From Bacteroidota bacterium (lineage in GTDB: Bacteria; Bacteroidota; Bacteroidia; AKYH767-A; JAHEYN01): DNA of 64,000 bases. The stretch spans positions 66,640 through 130,639 of the forward strand of contig JAHEYN010000006.1 of assembly GCA_023251555.1 (NCBI GenBank), read 5' to 3'. Under the pieces are notes generated by a model, which saw nothing but the letters and a program-made list of their open reading frames with translations, searched no databases and was not told the origin of the DNA. The position numbers were made by a program, and so were the translations under genes. Shown here piece by piece: positions 8,239 to 17,199 of the stretch (positions are counted from its first letter, which is position 1; every line of letters starts with the position of its first letter).

Positions 8239-10218
8239 CTACTCACCACTCTGCCTGTTCATTCCCTGCATTCCTTTTTCTGCGAGTTCATATTTCTCCA
8301 CAAGCTGGATGAATTCTGCCCGGTAGCCGTCGTTATCGGAACCCTTTGAGCCTCTTGCCAGCCTGAGTATTCCGGCAGTTCCTGCATCTCCTTTGAATTC
8401 GGAGTTTCTGAGCAGCAGCCCGAATTCGGCAACAGCGGCGGAGAAACGGAAGATCTCGGAAGCTTTCCCGATGGTTACCTGCCTGTCGGCAAGCACTTCG
8501 GTAATAAGACGGCTCTTGCTGCCCTGCGGCTCTTTATACCTGAACTTGATGGTCAGCAGTTCCCCGGAGTTTGAGGCATCGGAAGGAGTATGTTCTTTCT
8601 GGTACTTCAGGGGATCAATGCCGGGAGTCTGTGTTTCTGCGCCGGCAGGCACAATCTCATAGAGAGCGGTAACTGTATGTCCGGCACCCATTTCTCCTGC
8701 ATCTTTTCTGTCATCATTGAAGTCCTGATCTTTCAGCAGGCGGTTTTCATAACCAATGAGTTTGTACTCTTTAACTTTCGCCGGGTTGAACTCCACCTGT
8801 ATCTTTACATCCTTGGCAATGGTGTTAAGGGTGCCGCCCATCTCTTTCACCAGCACTTTTTTAGCCTCGAGGATATTGTCAACGTAGGCATAGTTCCCGT
8901 TTCCTTTGTCGGCGAGCTTTTCCATTTTTGCATCCTTAAGGTTTCCTGTTCCGAAGCCGAGCACGGTAAGGAAGATGCCGCTTTCCCTTTTCTCTTCTAT
9001 CATTTTCACCAGCTCCCCGTCGCTGGAAACTCCCACATTAAAATCCCCGTCAGTAGCAAGAATCACGCGGTTGTTGCCTTCTTCTTTAAAATTTTCACGC
9101 GCAATTTTATAGGCAAGCTGAATCCCTGCGCCTCCTGCGGTGGATCCACCGGCTTCGAGCCTGTCAATAGCTTCAAGGATTTTCTCTTTCCTGTCGCCGG
9201 GTGTTGAAGGCAGTACCAGCCCGGCATTGCCTGCATACACGACGATAGCGACTCTGTCATCTTCTTTCAGGTTATCCACGAGCAGGTGAAAAGATTTTTT
9301 CAGAAGGGGAAGCTTGTCGGGAGAACTCATGGAGCCCGATACATCTATCAGGAACACAAGATTGGCGGGGGGCAGTTTTCCGGATTCTATTTTTTTGCCC
9401 TGTAAGCCGATATGAACCAGCCTGTGTTTGCTGTTCCACGGGCATTCTGACACTTCAGTGTAAATGGAGAATGGATGTTCGCCGGAAGGCTGAGGATAGT
9501 CATATCCGAAATAGTTAATCATTTCTTCCACCCTAACGGCATCGCGCGGGGGGAGGTTGCCTTCATTGATAATCCTGCGCACATTGGAATATGAAGCCCT
9601 GTCCACATCAATGGAAAAAGTGGAAAGGGGATTGTGATCCGTGTGCAGGAATTCATTCTCCACTATGTTGTCATACTCTTCAGTATTGAAATAGCCGGGC
9701 TGGTAATTATAATAGGCACCCTGTCCGCAGCCACTCCTGTTGCCGGCTGACTTCATCATCATATAGCCGCTCTGGTCCGCTGCAATTTCCGCCACCCTGT
9801 CGGGCAGGGCAGGAGCGATTTCCCGGGAGATGTGTTTGTTGATCAGTTCTTCGGAACGGATTTTTTCACGGTTCATCCTGATATCTGTTGCTGCAGTCTG
9901 CCCGGCTTTTACTGACACAGCGAGCGTAGCAGGCAGGTAGCCTTTCAGCGCAGCCTCTATGAGATACTGTCCGCCGGCAAGAGCATTAAAGGAATAAGCT
10001 CCGTCTTTTCCGCTCACGGAGGATGCAATCTCATTTTTTTGCTGGTCCCTGAGCACTAGTTTTACTGCTGCAAGCGGGGTTCCCGATGCCGCATCTCTGA
10101 CCTTTCCTGACAGGCTTGCCGTGCCTGCGGATGCAAAGGAAATCCATCCTGCCAGCAGGATAATAATACCGGGCAGACGCCATGCATTCACCCGGTCGTT
10201 TTTCATTGTTGTTTTCAT
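8239..10218 (-). CDS. vWA domain protein (YfbK-like) with N-terminal carboxypeptidase regulatory-like domain
   Basis: A 659-residue secreted or periplasmic protein. Residues ~14-32 form a signal peptide. Residues 33-115 are a CarboxypepD_reg-like beta-sandwich ('GKVRDAASGTPLAAVKLVL'). Residues ~175-285 match the conserved segment before the vWA domain ('NPLSTFSIDVDRASYSNVRR', 'RVEEMINYFGYDYP'). The vWA domain (~285-465) has an intact MIDAS motif, 'DVSGSMSS' at 292-299. The C-terminus (~480-650) resembles DUF3520. It is divergent from an ECF sigma / zinc-finger gene pair; such neighbours suggest a common envelope-related regulon, but that link is inference. A strong terminator follows it. Confidence 0.9.
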   Translation of the reverse strand: MKTTMKNDRVNAWRLPGIIILLAGWISFASAGTASLSGKVRDAASGTPLAAVKLVLRDQQKNEIASSVSGKDGAYSFNALAGGQYLIEAALKGYLPATLAVSVKAGQTAATDIRMNREKIRSEELINKHISREIAPALPDRVAEIAADQSGYMMMKSAGNRSGCGQGAYYNYQPGYFNTEEYDNIVENEFLHTDHNPLSTFSIDVDRASYSNVRRIINEGNLPPRDAVRVEEMINYFGYDYPQPSGEHPFSIYTEVSECPWNSKHRLVHIGLQGKKIESGKLPPANLVFLIDVSGSMSSPDKLPLLKKSFHLLVDNLKEDDRVAIVVYAGNAGLVLPSTPGDRKEKILEAIDRLEAGGSTAGGAGIQLAYKIARENFKEEGNNRVILATDGDFNVGVSSDGELVKMIEEKRESGIFLTVLGFGTGNLKDAKMEKLADKGNGNYAYVDNILEAKKVLVKEMGGTLNTIAKDVKIQVEFNPAKVKEYKLIGYENRLLKDQDFNDDRKDAGEMGAGHTVTALYEIVPAGAETQTPGIDPLKYQKEHTPSDASNSGELLTIKFRYKEPQGSKSRLITEVLADRQVTIGKASEIFRFSAAVAEFGLLLRNSEFKGDAGTAGILRLARGSKGSDNDGYRAEFIQLVEKYELAEKGMQGMNRQSGE

Positions 10219-10326
10219 AAGATTAAGATTTAATGGTTAATGATTGATTTTCCATTGAGATGCAGCCGAAAGCATGATTCCATAAACGGGAGAAAAAATA
10301 ACCGGAATCTATCCTCGCGCAAATAA

Positions 10327-10334
10327 TATCTTTG
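10327..10334 (+). promoter_or_regulatory. Candidate -7 box at the sigma factor gene
   Basis: TATCTTTG, an exact TAnnTTTG match, one base before the annotated ATG. If used, transcription would begin at or just inside the reading frame, implying a leaderless mRNA or a start further in. Confidence 0.35.
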
Positions 10335-10335
10335 C

Positions 10336-10986
10336 ATGGCTGCTCTCAAATACCCTGGCATCCGTACCCCGGCAAAATCCATCATTTTCACATTGCTCTA
10401 CCCTGCCTCCTATAAAGACCTTCCTGATGATGAGCTGCTTTCCCTCTACAGGGAGAATGGCAACAATGCCATTGCCGGAATTTTATTTGAGCGATACAGC
10501 CACCTGGTTTTCGGGGTCTGCATGAAGTATCTGAAAGATGAGGACGACAGCAGGGACATGACCATGCAGGTTTTTGAAAAGCTTCTTGCATCGCTCAGGA
10601 CCGTACAGGTCAAATATTTCAAGAGCTGGCTGTATGCTGTCACAAAAAATGAGTGCCTGATGCTGCTCCGGTCGGCACAGCATAAAACGGAGCGGCGGGG
10701 AGCCGTGAAAAATGAACCTGATTCTGTTATGGAAACAAGTGCTTCCATGCATCATGAAGAAGAGGACAGCGAACAGATGCTTGCGTGGATGGAGAAGGGG
10801 CTTGGGATTCTCATCCCCGGACAGCGTACCTGCATTGAACTTTTCTACCTTAAAGAAAAGTGCTACAGGGAAGTGGCGGAAATCACGGGCTACAGCATGA
10901 ATGAGGTCAAAAGTTACATACAGAACGGGAAGCGGAATCTTAAAAACTTTATAATACAGCAAAGAAATGAGCAAGAGCGAACATAA
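10336..10986 (+). CDS. ECF-type RNA polymerase sigma factor
   Basis: A 216-residue sigma-70 family protein with only regions 2 and 4. Region 2 spans ~45-110 ('RYSHLVFGVCMKYLKDEDD', 'VQVKYFKSWLYAVTKNECL'). Region 4 lies at ~165-212 ('CIELFYLKEKCYREVAEIT', 'SMNEVKSYIQNGKRNLKNFI'). Its 3' end overlaps the next gene by 20 bases, and that gene has a zinc-binding anti-sigma motif, so the pair is probably a sigma/anti-sigma unit. The first ~25 residues ('MAALKYPGIRTPAKSIIFTL') are not typical of the family, and a -7 box directly abuts this ATG, so the true start may be further in. Confidence 0.9.
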   Translation: MAALKYPGIRTPAKSIIFTLLYPASYKDLPDDELLSLYRENGNNAIAGILFERYSHLVFGVCMKYLKDEDDSRDMTMQVFEKLLASLRTVQVKYFKSWLYAVTKNECLMLLRSAQHKTERRGAVKNEPDSVMETSASMHHEEEDSEQMLAWMEKGLGILIPGQRTCIELFYLKEKCYREVAEITGYSMNEVKSYIQNGKRNLKNFIIQQRNEQERT

Positions 10987-12151
10987 TCCCGGGGGATCTG
11001 TTTTTTCCCCCTCGGGTTGCCTTACCGAAGACGCATTATTTCTTTGCCGGGTCAACCGCCTGCCTGCCCGGGAGCAGCACCTCGCAGAGCGCCACCTGCT
11101 CGAATGCGAGCTGTGCAGGGATGCCATGGAGGGCATATCGTTGCTGCAGAACAGGGGTGTGCTGCACGAGGTTCAAACTCAGGTGCAGGGATTGACGCGC
11201 GGCGGCAGGCTGGACTTTTTCTCTTCCCGCCTTTTTGCCGTGGCGGCAGGTATCACGCTGCTGGCGGGTATTGCTTCTCTCATCTATTTATCCCGGCAGG
11301 AGGATTCCGTTACGCAAATGCCGGTGGCATCAGTAAAAGAGGAAGCTGCACCCTCTTCCCCGGTTAGGGAGAAGTTACAGCAGGATACGACCCCGGCAGT
11401 AGAATCGGAAATGCATACGGAGCCGGTAGCCATGGCTGACAAACACCCCGCAAAAAACAGGAATGTACGGGTGAAAGAAGAAAAGCAAACCCCAGCCCCT
11501 AAGTCAGAAGAAGCAGGAAATAAACAACCTTCAGTGCCGGAGCCGGTTCTTGCGGCAGCGACAGCGCCGGGAGAAGATGCTGTAAAAAATGCCGATGCCG
11601 GCCTGGAAAAAGACCAGCCTGCTTCTTCTGAGAAAACAGAACCACAGATGGAAACCCTGGCAGGAGCGGGGTACGGTGCTCCGGCAGAATCGTCTCAAAA
11701 CACCCTTCGCCAGAAGTCGAAAAAAATGGCTTCTGAAGCGGCAATGGTTGCGGCAGAGCCCCGTTCGTCGTCAGGTCTGGACGCAGCGCCCTCTGCCGGA
11801 ACACTTCTCGGCAGCGGATTGCAAAAAATGAGAAAAGAAAAATACAGTGAGGCGCTGGATGACTTCACAGCTCTTCTTTTTGCCGGTCAGATTCCCGACT
11901 CTTCTGTTTTACTGTACACCGGGATTTGTTATTATCATCTTCATAATCCAGGGCAGGCCATCAAATACCTCGACAGGGCAGCGGGCAGTCCGGGATCTTC
12001 GTTATATGAAGAGTCCAGGTGGTACAAGGCGCTCTCTCTGCTTGACAAACAAGATAAAGCTGCCGCTGTGCTGCTGGATGAAATCGCAAAGGGGAACGGC
12101 GCATTTAAAAACAAAGCCCTTAAACAACTGGAAGATCTCCGCAAACAATAG
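10967..12151 (+). CDS. Putative anti-sigma factor: zinc-finger N-terminus, one TM segment, TPR C-terminus
   Basis: A 394-residue membrane protein. Residues ~35-55 carry an HxxxCxxC zinc-binding motif ('ERHLLECELCRDAMEG') of the ZAS type, which in other systems clamps an ECF sigma factor. One TM helix lies at ~85-105 ('FAVAAGITLLAGIASLIYL'). A long low-complexity linker rich in Pro, Ala, Lys and Glu (~110-285) follows. The C-terminal ~110 residues form TPR-like repeats ('ALDDFTALLFAGQIPDSSVL', 'YYHLHNPGQAIKYLDRAAG') facing the periplasm. It overlaps the sigma gene by 20 bases. The anti-sigma role is inferred from motif plus position. Confidence 0.82.
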   Translation: MSKSEHNPGGSVFSPSGCLTEDALFLCRVNRLPAREQHLAERHLLECELCRDAMEGISLLQNRGVLHEVQTQVQGLTRGGRLDFFSSRLFAVAAGITLLAGIASLIYLSRQEDSVTQMPVASVKEEAAPSSPVREKLQQDTTPAVESEMHTEPVAMADKHPAKNRNVRVKEEKQTPAPKSEEAGNKQPSVPEPVLAAATAPGEDAVKNADAGLEKDQPASSEKTEPQMETLAGAGYGAPAESSQNTLRQKSKKMASEAAMVAAEPRSSSGLDAAPSAGTLLGSGLQKMRKEKYSEALDDFTALLFAGQIPDSSVLLYTGICYYHLHNPGQAIKYLDRAAGSPGSSLYEESRWYKALSLLDKQDKAAAVLLDEIAKGNGAFKNKALKQLEDLRKQ

Positions 12152-12215
12152 CCGGCGGATTTTGCAGTTCCGGCACACAGGCTTACCTTAGCATACGGCA
12201 ACATCTTTATACCGC

Positions 12216-13385
12216 GTGAACATCTACCGGCAAAAACAAGTCTGGAAATACGCATTATTACTTACGGCTATCTTCATAGGCTTCTCGTCACTGTGGTACA
12301 CCAATAAGCTGGTGAAAAAACTTTCGGAAGAGGAAAAAAAGAAAGTGGAGTTATGGGCGCAGGGAACCCGTCAGTTTGCAAATCTTTCCCAGGACGGCGA
12401 TATCAGTTTTGTGTTTGAGGTCATTAAGAACAACACCACTGTCCCTGTCATTCTCACTGACAGCAGGGAGCGTATCATCTCTTTCCGGAACCTTGATTCT
12501 GCCAGTGCGCAGGAACCCGGTTATCTCAGCGAACAGCTCCGTATCATGAAGGCCCGCCACCAGCCGATAGAGATTACATTGCCCGACAACCAGAAAAACT
12601 ATATTTTCTACAAAGATTCTCTCATCCTCACCAAGCTCCGTTACTACCCTTATTTCCAGCTTGGAGTGATTGCGCTATTCCTTCTTGTTTCATATCTGGC
12701 CTTCAGTTCCTCAAGAAAGGCGGAGCAGAACCAGGTATGGATAGGCATGGCAAAAGAAACCGCGCACCAGCTGGGAACCCCGCTCTCTTCGCTGATGGGA
12801 TGGGCAGAGTTCCTGAAGTCGAAAGGGATGGGAGAAGAAATCACTTCCGAGATCGACAAAGATGTTCACCGCCTTCACACCATCACCGAACGCTTTTCCA
12901 AGATAGGATCCAAGCCGGTGCTGCTGCCTGTAAATTTTGCTGAAGTGGTCCGTAACACCATACAATACATCAGGTCGAGAACTTCGGACAAAGTAAATTT
13001 CTTAACAGAGATGCCGGCAGAAGTCATAGTTCCGCTGAACGTGCCCCTGTTCGAGTGGGTGATAGAAAATATCTGTAAAAATTCTGTGGACGCCATGAGC
13101 GGGGCCGGCACTGTCACGGCTAAGATTGCCGAGGAAGAAGACACAGTAATGCTTGATATCAGCGATACCGGCAAAGGGATTTCGAAGTCCAGGTATAAAA
13201 CTGTTTTCAAACCCGGGTTCACCACTAAAAGCAGGGGCTGGGGGCTCGGATTGTCCCTCAGCAAAAGGATTGTGGAAGAATACCACGGCGGACAGATTTT
13301 CGTGAAGCAGTCCGAATTAAACAAGGGAAGCACCATCCGCATCATTCTCAGGAAATCCTCCCTGCAGGGAGGCGCAAAATCATAA
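12216..13385 (+). CDS. Membrane-bound sensor histidine kinase (orphan)
   Basis: A 389-residue kinase. Two TM helices (~9-30 and ~145-165) flank a ~110-residue extracytoplasmic sensor region without a recognisable domain. The H-box is 'AKETAHQLGTPLSSLMGWAEF', with the phospho-accepting His about residue 183. The ATPase domain has an N-box ('NICKNSVDAM'), G1 ('DISDTGKGIS') and G2 ('GWGLGLSLSKRIVEEYHGG'). The start is GTG 12216, directly before the first TM helix; no ATG fits as well. No response regulator is encoded nearby, so its partner must lie elsewhere. hemW follows seven bases downstream. Confidence 0.93.
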   Translation: MNIYRQKQVWKYALLLTAIFIGFSSLWYTNKLVKKLSEEEKKKVELWAQGTRQFANLSQDGDISFVFEVIKNNTTVPVILTDSRERIISFRNLDSASAQEPGYLSEQLRIMKARHQPIEITLPDNQKNYIFYKDSLILTKLRYYPYFQLGVIALFLLVSYLAFSSSRKAEQNQVWIGMAKETAHQLGTPLSSLMGWAEFLKSKGMGEEITSEIDKDVHRLHTITERFSKIGSKPVLLPVNFAEVVRNTIQYIRSRTSDKVNFLTEMPAEVIVPLNVPLFEWVIENICKNSVDAMSGAGTVTAKIAEEEDTVMLDISDTGKGISKSRYKTVFKPGFTTKSRGWGLGLSLSKRIVEEYHGGQIFVKQSELNKGSTIRIILRKSSLQGGAKS

Positions 13386-13392
13386 CCGGCCT

Positions 13393-14541
13393 ATGCCCGG
13401 CATATACATTCATATCCCCTTTTGCAAACAGGCATGCAGTTATTGCAACTTTCATTTCTCTACGCTGATTAAGTACAGGGAGCCTGTGCTCAGGGCGCTG
13501 GCAGCGGAAATACATCTCCGGAAAAACTACCTGGACGAAAAGGGGAATGTTCCTCAGGTTTCTTCCATATACTTCGGGGGCGGCACGCCCTCGCTGCTGT
13601 CGGGTGGAGAACTTGGCAAACTGCTCAGTGATGTTTACCGGGATTTTCGTGTGGCCCCGGACGCCGAGATAACCCTTGAAGCCAACGCCGATGACCTGGA
13701 TGAGAAAAAATTTTCCGAACTGCAGGCAGCCGGCGTTAACAGGCTCAGCATAGGTGTACAGTCTTTTTTTGACGAAGACCTCCGCCTGCTGAAACGTATC
13801 CATAGCGGGGATCAGGCTTACCGTGCAGTTGCAGGCGCCCTGGCTGCCGGGTTTGAGAATCTTTCCGTGGACCTGATCTATGGCATTCCATCCCTCTCTC
13901 ATGAACGCTGGGAACAGAACCTTATGAAAGTTATCTCGCTCGGCATTCCCCATCTTTCCTGCTATGCTCTTACCGTAGAGCCCAAAACAGAATTGTCGTA
14001 CCGGGTGAAAAAAAATAAAGCGGAACTACCGGGCGATGAACATACCGCCCAACAGTTTACAATGCTGATGCAGCTTGCGAAGGAGAAAAAGTACCTCCAT
14101 TACGAAATATCCAATTTTTGCCTCGAAGGTCATTATGCAAGGCATAACAGCAGCTACTGGAAACGGGAACACTACCTGGGTATCGGCCCTTCTGCGCATT
14201 CATATAACGGGCGTTCAAGGCAGTGGAATGTGGCAGGGAATATGACTTATGTGCGTTCGATAGAGAAAGGTATCATTCCCTGTGAAAAAGAGGAACTGAC
14301 TTCCCGGCAAAAGTACAATGAGTACATTATGACCTCGCTCAGGACCATGTGGGGATGCAGCCCGGCATTTATCAGGGAAAACTACGGAAGCAACATTTTC
14401 AATACCTTTATTGCAGAAGTAAAAAAGATATCGGGCAGCGGTATGCTGTCGGAAAAAGACGACACTTTTTTCCTGACGGAAAAAGGAAAGTTGTTTGCAG
14501 ATAAAATAATCTCCGATTTATTCCAGCTCCATGAAAATTAA
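13393..14541 (+). CDS. hemW: Radical SAM heme chaperone HemW
   Basis: A 382-residue radical SAM protein of the HemN/HemW family. The CxxxCxxC cluster motif is in 'HIPFCKQACSYCNFHFS' near residue 10-20. 'YFGGGTPSLLS', 'EANADDLDEKKF', 'RLSIGVQSFFDEDL' and 'SVDLIYGIPS' are family signatures. The short N-terminus and length of ~380 fit HemW, a heme-binding chaperone, rather than coproporphyrinogen dehydrogenase HemN, which is longer and has extra N-terminal residues. It overlaps the next gene by 11 bases and follows the kinase gene closely, so the three may be cotranscribed. Confidence 0.93.
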   Translation: MPGIYIHIPFCKQACSYCNFHFSTLIKYREPVLRALAAEIHLRKNYLDEKGNVPQVSSIYFGGGTPSLLSGGELGKLLSDVYRDFRVAPDAEITLEANADDLDEKKFSELQAAGVNRLSIGVQSFFDEDLRLLKRIHSGDQAYRAVAGALAAGFENLSVDLIYGIPSLSHERWEQNLMKVISLGIPHLSCYALTVEPKTELSYRVKKNKAELPGDEHTAQQFTMLMQLAKEKKYLHYEISNFCLEGHYARHNSSYWKREHYLGIGPSAHSYNGRSRQWNVAGNMTYVRSIEKGIIPCEKEELTSRQKYNEYIMTSLRTMWGCSPAFIRENYGSNIFNTFIAEVKKISGSGMLSEKDDTFFLTEKGKLFADKIISDLFQLHEN

Positions 14542-15277
14542 AATATTGTCCGGAAAAAAATATTTACATGCAGATTTCAGTGAGCCTGCTGACATCTCCA
14601 TGCCCCTGCGGGAAAGCGCAGGGCAGGTCAACGCATGGAATGCGCCCCCGCTGAAGATTGAGCCTGTGCGGCATGGCAGCTGGGTGGGGGAGGTGAGCAG
14701 GGGAGCCAGCATCAATTTCAGGAACATCTCTTTCAATCCCCATGGCAATGGCACTCATACGGAATGTGTAGGGCATATCACGAAAAAAAAATACAGCATC
14801 AACCGCTGCCTCTCACGTTTCCTGTTTTATGCGGAACTTATCACGGTAAAGCCTCTTCCTGACGGCGGGGACAAGATTATTACCCGTGCCATCCTGCAAA
14901 AAAAAATAACAGGCAAAAAGCCGGAAGCGCTCGTCATCCGCACCCTGCCTAACGGAAATGCAAAAAAAACCAGGCAATATTCCGGCACCAATCCTCCCTA
15001 CTTTCATCATGAGGCGGCAACATTCATGCGCCGGAACGGGATACAGCACCTGCTTACAGACCTTCCTTCGGTTGATAAGGAAGATGACGGAGGCAAACTC
15101 CTTGCCCACCGGGCCTTCTGGGATTATCCGGGGAAAACAAGAACCCATTGCACCATCACGGAACTTGTATATGTTCCCGACCATCTTCCTGACGGGAGTT
15201 ACCTCCTTGACCTGCAGGTAGCCAATTTTGAAAATGATGCAAGTCCCTCCCGGCCGGTTCTGTACAGGCTGTACTGA
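14531..15277 (+). CDS. Cyclase family protein (kynurenine formamidase-like hydrolase)
   Basis: A 248-residue protein of the metal-dependent cyclase superfamily that includes KynB arylformamidase. The key metal-site motif appears as 'NPHGNGTHTECVGHI' (HxxxTHxE/D pattern, about residue 75). 'TNPPYFHHEAATFM' and 'HLLTDLPSVDKEDDGGKL' match the active-site strands of the family. The substrate is unknown; no kynurenine pathway gene is nearby. It overlaps hemW by 11 bases, which suggests translational coupling. Confidence 0.85.
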   Translation: MKIKILSGKKYLHADFSEPADISMPLRESAGQVNAWNAPPLKIEPVRHGSWVGEVSRGASINFRNISFNPHGNGTHTECVGHITKKKYSINRCLSRFLFYAELITVKPLPDGGDKIITRAILQKKITGKKPEALVIRTLPNGNAKKTRQYSGTNPPYFHHEAATFMRRNGIQHLLTDLPSVDKEDDGGKLLAHRAFWDYPGKTRTHCTITELVYVPDHLPDGSYLLDLQVANFENDASPSRPVLYRLY

Positions 15278-15319
15278 GTGCCTTTGCATTAATTCCTTTT
15301 TTAGGCTTACTTTGTCCTA

Positions 15320-15355
15320 AGAAGCCATCTCAAAAATATGTTTCAGGTGTTTTCT
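15320..15355. repeat. Short dispersed repeat end 'AGAAGCCATCT', copy 1
   Basis: About 35 bases starting AGAAGCCATCTCAAAAATATG match 46279-46312 with roughly 80% identity and one gap. Only this terminal part is shared. It lies directly upstream of the candidate -7 box of the Lrp gene. It may be the relic of a mobile element end; the origin is a guess. Confidence 0.35.
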
Positions 15356-15357
15356 GA

Positions 15358-15365
15358 TAATTTTG
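15358..15365 (+). promoter_or_regulatory. Candidate -7 box for the Lrp gene
   Basis: TAATTTTG, an exact TAnnTTTG match, 31 bases before the ATG at 15397. No clear -33 TTTG box. Confidence 0.4.
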
Positions 15366-15396
15366 CGGAATCCCCTCTTCTCTTAAAAAATATAAA

Positions 15397-15870
15397 ATGA
15401 ACAACGACTTGGACAAAACAGATCTGAAAATCCTGAAGATTCTCCAGGAGAACGGGCGCATCACAAATCTCCAGCTTTCCTCAGAAATAGGCTTGTCGCC
15501 TGCTCCCACGCTGGAACGCGTGAAGAAGCTTGAGCAAGCCGGGGTAATCACCGGCTACCATGCCATTCTCGACAAGAAGAGCATGGGGATAGGACTTCAG
15601 GCCTTTATGCTCGTGAGCCTTTCAGGGCATAAAAGCACCGCCATAAAAAAATTTGTGGATGACATCAGCCAGATCGAAGAGATCGTGGAGTGTTATCACG
15701 TGACCGGAAGCGGCGACCACCTGCTGAGAATCATGGTTGCGGATATTGCTTCCTACGAAAAACTCGTGATGGACAAAATCAGCACGCTCGAAGGAGTGGC
15801 ACAGATGCAGACCATGATAGTGCTCTCCTGGACAAAAGAGTCAAGAGTATTACCGGTGAAGTACTCCTGA
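15397..15870 (+). CDS. Lrp/AsnC family transcriptional regulator
   Basis: A 157-residue regulator. The N-terminal winged helix-turn-helix ('DLKILKILQENGRITNLQLS', 'IGLSPAPTLERVKKLEQAGV', residues ~8-60) binds DNA. The C-terminal RAM domain (~70-150, 'VEEIVECYHVTGSGDHLLRI' region) forms the dimer/octamer interface and binds small ligands, often amino acids. Length and layout are normal for the family. It stands alone with its own promoter candidate, so the target cannot be guessed from context. Confidence 0.94.
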   Translation: MNNDLDKTDLKILKILQENGRITNLQLSSEIGLSPAPTLERVKKLEQAGVITGYHAILDKKSMGIGLQAFMLVSLSGHKSTAIKKFVDDISQIEEIVECYHVTGSGDHLLRIMVADIASYEKLVMDKISTLEGVAQMQTMIVLSWTKESRVLPVKYS

Positions 15871-15936
15871 ATTGTTTTTTCCCGTTCCTTAAACGGGTTC
15901 TTTTTTACGATATTTACGGTCCAAAACCTTATTGCC

Positions 15937-16485
15937 ATGATGAAAAAATTAATCTCCTACTTCTTCCAGGGGATCCTCTTTACGGTGCCTATAGCCGCGA
16001 CCATCTATGTTATTTATAAATTACTTATCATGGTGGACGGCCTGATCCCGCTGAAGATCCCCGGGCTTGGCATCGTTGCGATTCTCATACTGATTACCTT
16101 CTTCGGCTACCTCGGCACACTGTATTTTGCCCACCCGTTTTTTTCGTTCGTGGAACGTTTGCTCGAGCGCGCACCTCTTGCAAAAATTATCTATACCTCG
16201 GTCAAAGACCTGGTCTCAGCATTTGTAGGGGAGAAGAAACGCTTCACCCAGCCGGTACTGGTTACGCTCAACAAGGAATCCGGCATACAGCAGGTGGGGT
16301 TTGTCACCCAGAAAGACCTCACCGATCTCGGCATCGCGAAGGACAAGGTGGCGGTATATCTCCCTTTCTCATACAGCTTTATGGGCGGGCTGGTCATTGT
16401 GCCGAAAGAAAATGTCTCCCCTCTTAACTCCTCCGGGACGGATATGATGAAGTTTATCATCTCCGGTGGGGTGACAGAGATATAA
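15937..16485 (+). CDS. DUF502 family membrane protein
   Basis: A 182-residue inner-membrane protein with two N-terminal TM helices (~8-30 'FFQGILFTVPIAATIYVIY' and ~45-70 'GIVAILILITFFGYLGTLYF') joined by a short loop. The soluble region has conserved family features: 'KIIYTSVKDLVSAFVGEKK', 'VGFVTQKDL' and 'VYLPFSYSFMGGLVIVPKEN'. Function is not known for the family. It is followed 34 bases later by a secreted coiled-coil protein, possibly in the same transcript. Confidence 0.9.
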   Translation: MMKKLISYFFQGILFTVPIAATIYVIYKLLIMVDGLIPLKIPGLGIVAILILITFFGYLGTLYFAHPFFSFVERLLERAPLAKIIYTSVKDLVSAFVGEKKRFTQPVLVTLNKESGIQQVGFVTQKDLTDLGIAKDKVAVYLPFSYSFMGGLVIVPKENVSPLNSSGTDMMKFIISGGVTEI

Positions 16486-16519
16486 GTATATTTACAAAAC
16501 AGACTAACCATTCTTCCCC

Positions 16520-17188
16520 ATGAAAAGGAAAATCCTCTTATCCCTTGCACTTGCGGTGTCCGGTGCAATTACTGTATGTGCACAGAAGATCAAAGTAAAA
16601 GAAGAATCGGAAAATCTTGGCGGCGGAAGCAACCCCGCCTTGTCCGTGGTGGTTTATGAAACCGATGAAAACACCGTTGAAAAAGAATGGAAAAGCCTCA
16701 TGAAAAAATACGATGCAAAGGTCTCCAATTCTGGCGGGGAGATTTTTGCGGATAACGCCCTGGTCAGGGATATTGGTGCTAACACAGTAGATGTTTATGC
16801 CAAAGTGAAAAAAGAGGAAAATGGCACCCGGCTTGTGATTGCGGTGAACCTCGGAGGGGCTTTCATGTCGCCTTCCCAGCACTCTAAGGAAACAAAGGTT
16901 TTTGAAAAAATGCTGGAAGATTTTGCCCGTAACCTGGCGAAAGAATCCGTTGCAGCACAACTAAAGCTCGCCCAGAAGGAACAGGAGAAGATGGAGAAAA
17001 AGCAGGAACGCCTTGTAAAGGATAATGAAAACCTTCATAACGACATTGAAAAATACAAAGAGAAAATCAAAAAGGCGGAAGACGACATCACCCAGAACCT
17101 GAAGGACCAGGAAGAGAGCAAAAAAAACATTGAATCCCAGAAAAAGGCGGTGGAAGCCGTTCAGCAGAAAGCGTCAAAGATCGAATAA
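16520..17188 (+). CDS. Secreted coiled-coil protein of unknown function
   Basis: A 222-residue protein. Residues 1-21 are a signal peptide ending 'TVCAQ'. A mixed alpha/beta domain of ~110 residues follows, which I do not recognise ('LSVVVYETDENTVEKEWKSL', 'GANTVDVYAKVKKEENGTRL'). The C-terminal ~85 residues are a charged coiled coil rich in Lys, Glu and Gln. It is probably periplasmic or outer-membrane associated. It has no T9SS tail. Confidence 0.8.
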   Translation: MKRKILLSLALAVSGAITVCAQKIKVKEESENLGGGSNPALSVVVYETDENTVEKEWKSLMKKYDAKVSNSGGEIFADNALVRDIGANTVDVYAKVKKEENGTRLVIAVNLGGAFMSPSQHSKETKVFEKMLEDFARNLAKESVAAQLKLAQKEQEKMEKKQERLVKDNENLHNDIEKYKEKIKKAEDDITQNLKDQEESKKNIESQKKAVEAVQQKASKIE

Positions 17189-17199
17189 GGGGGACCTCG

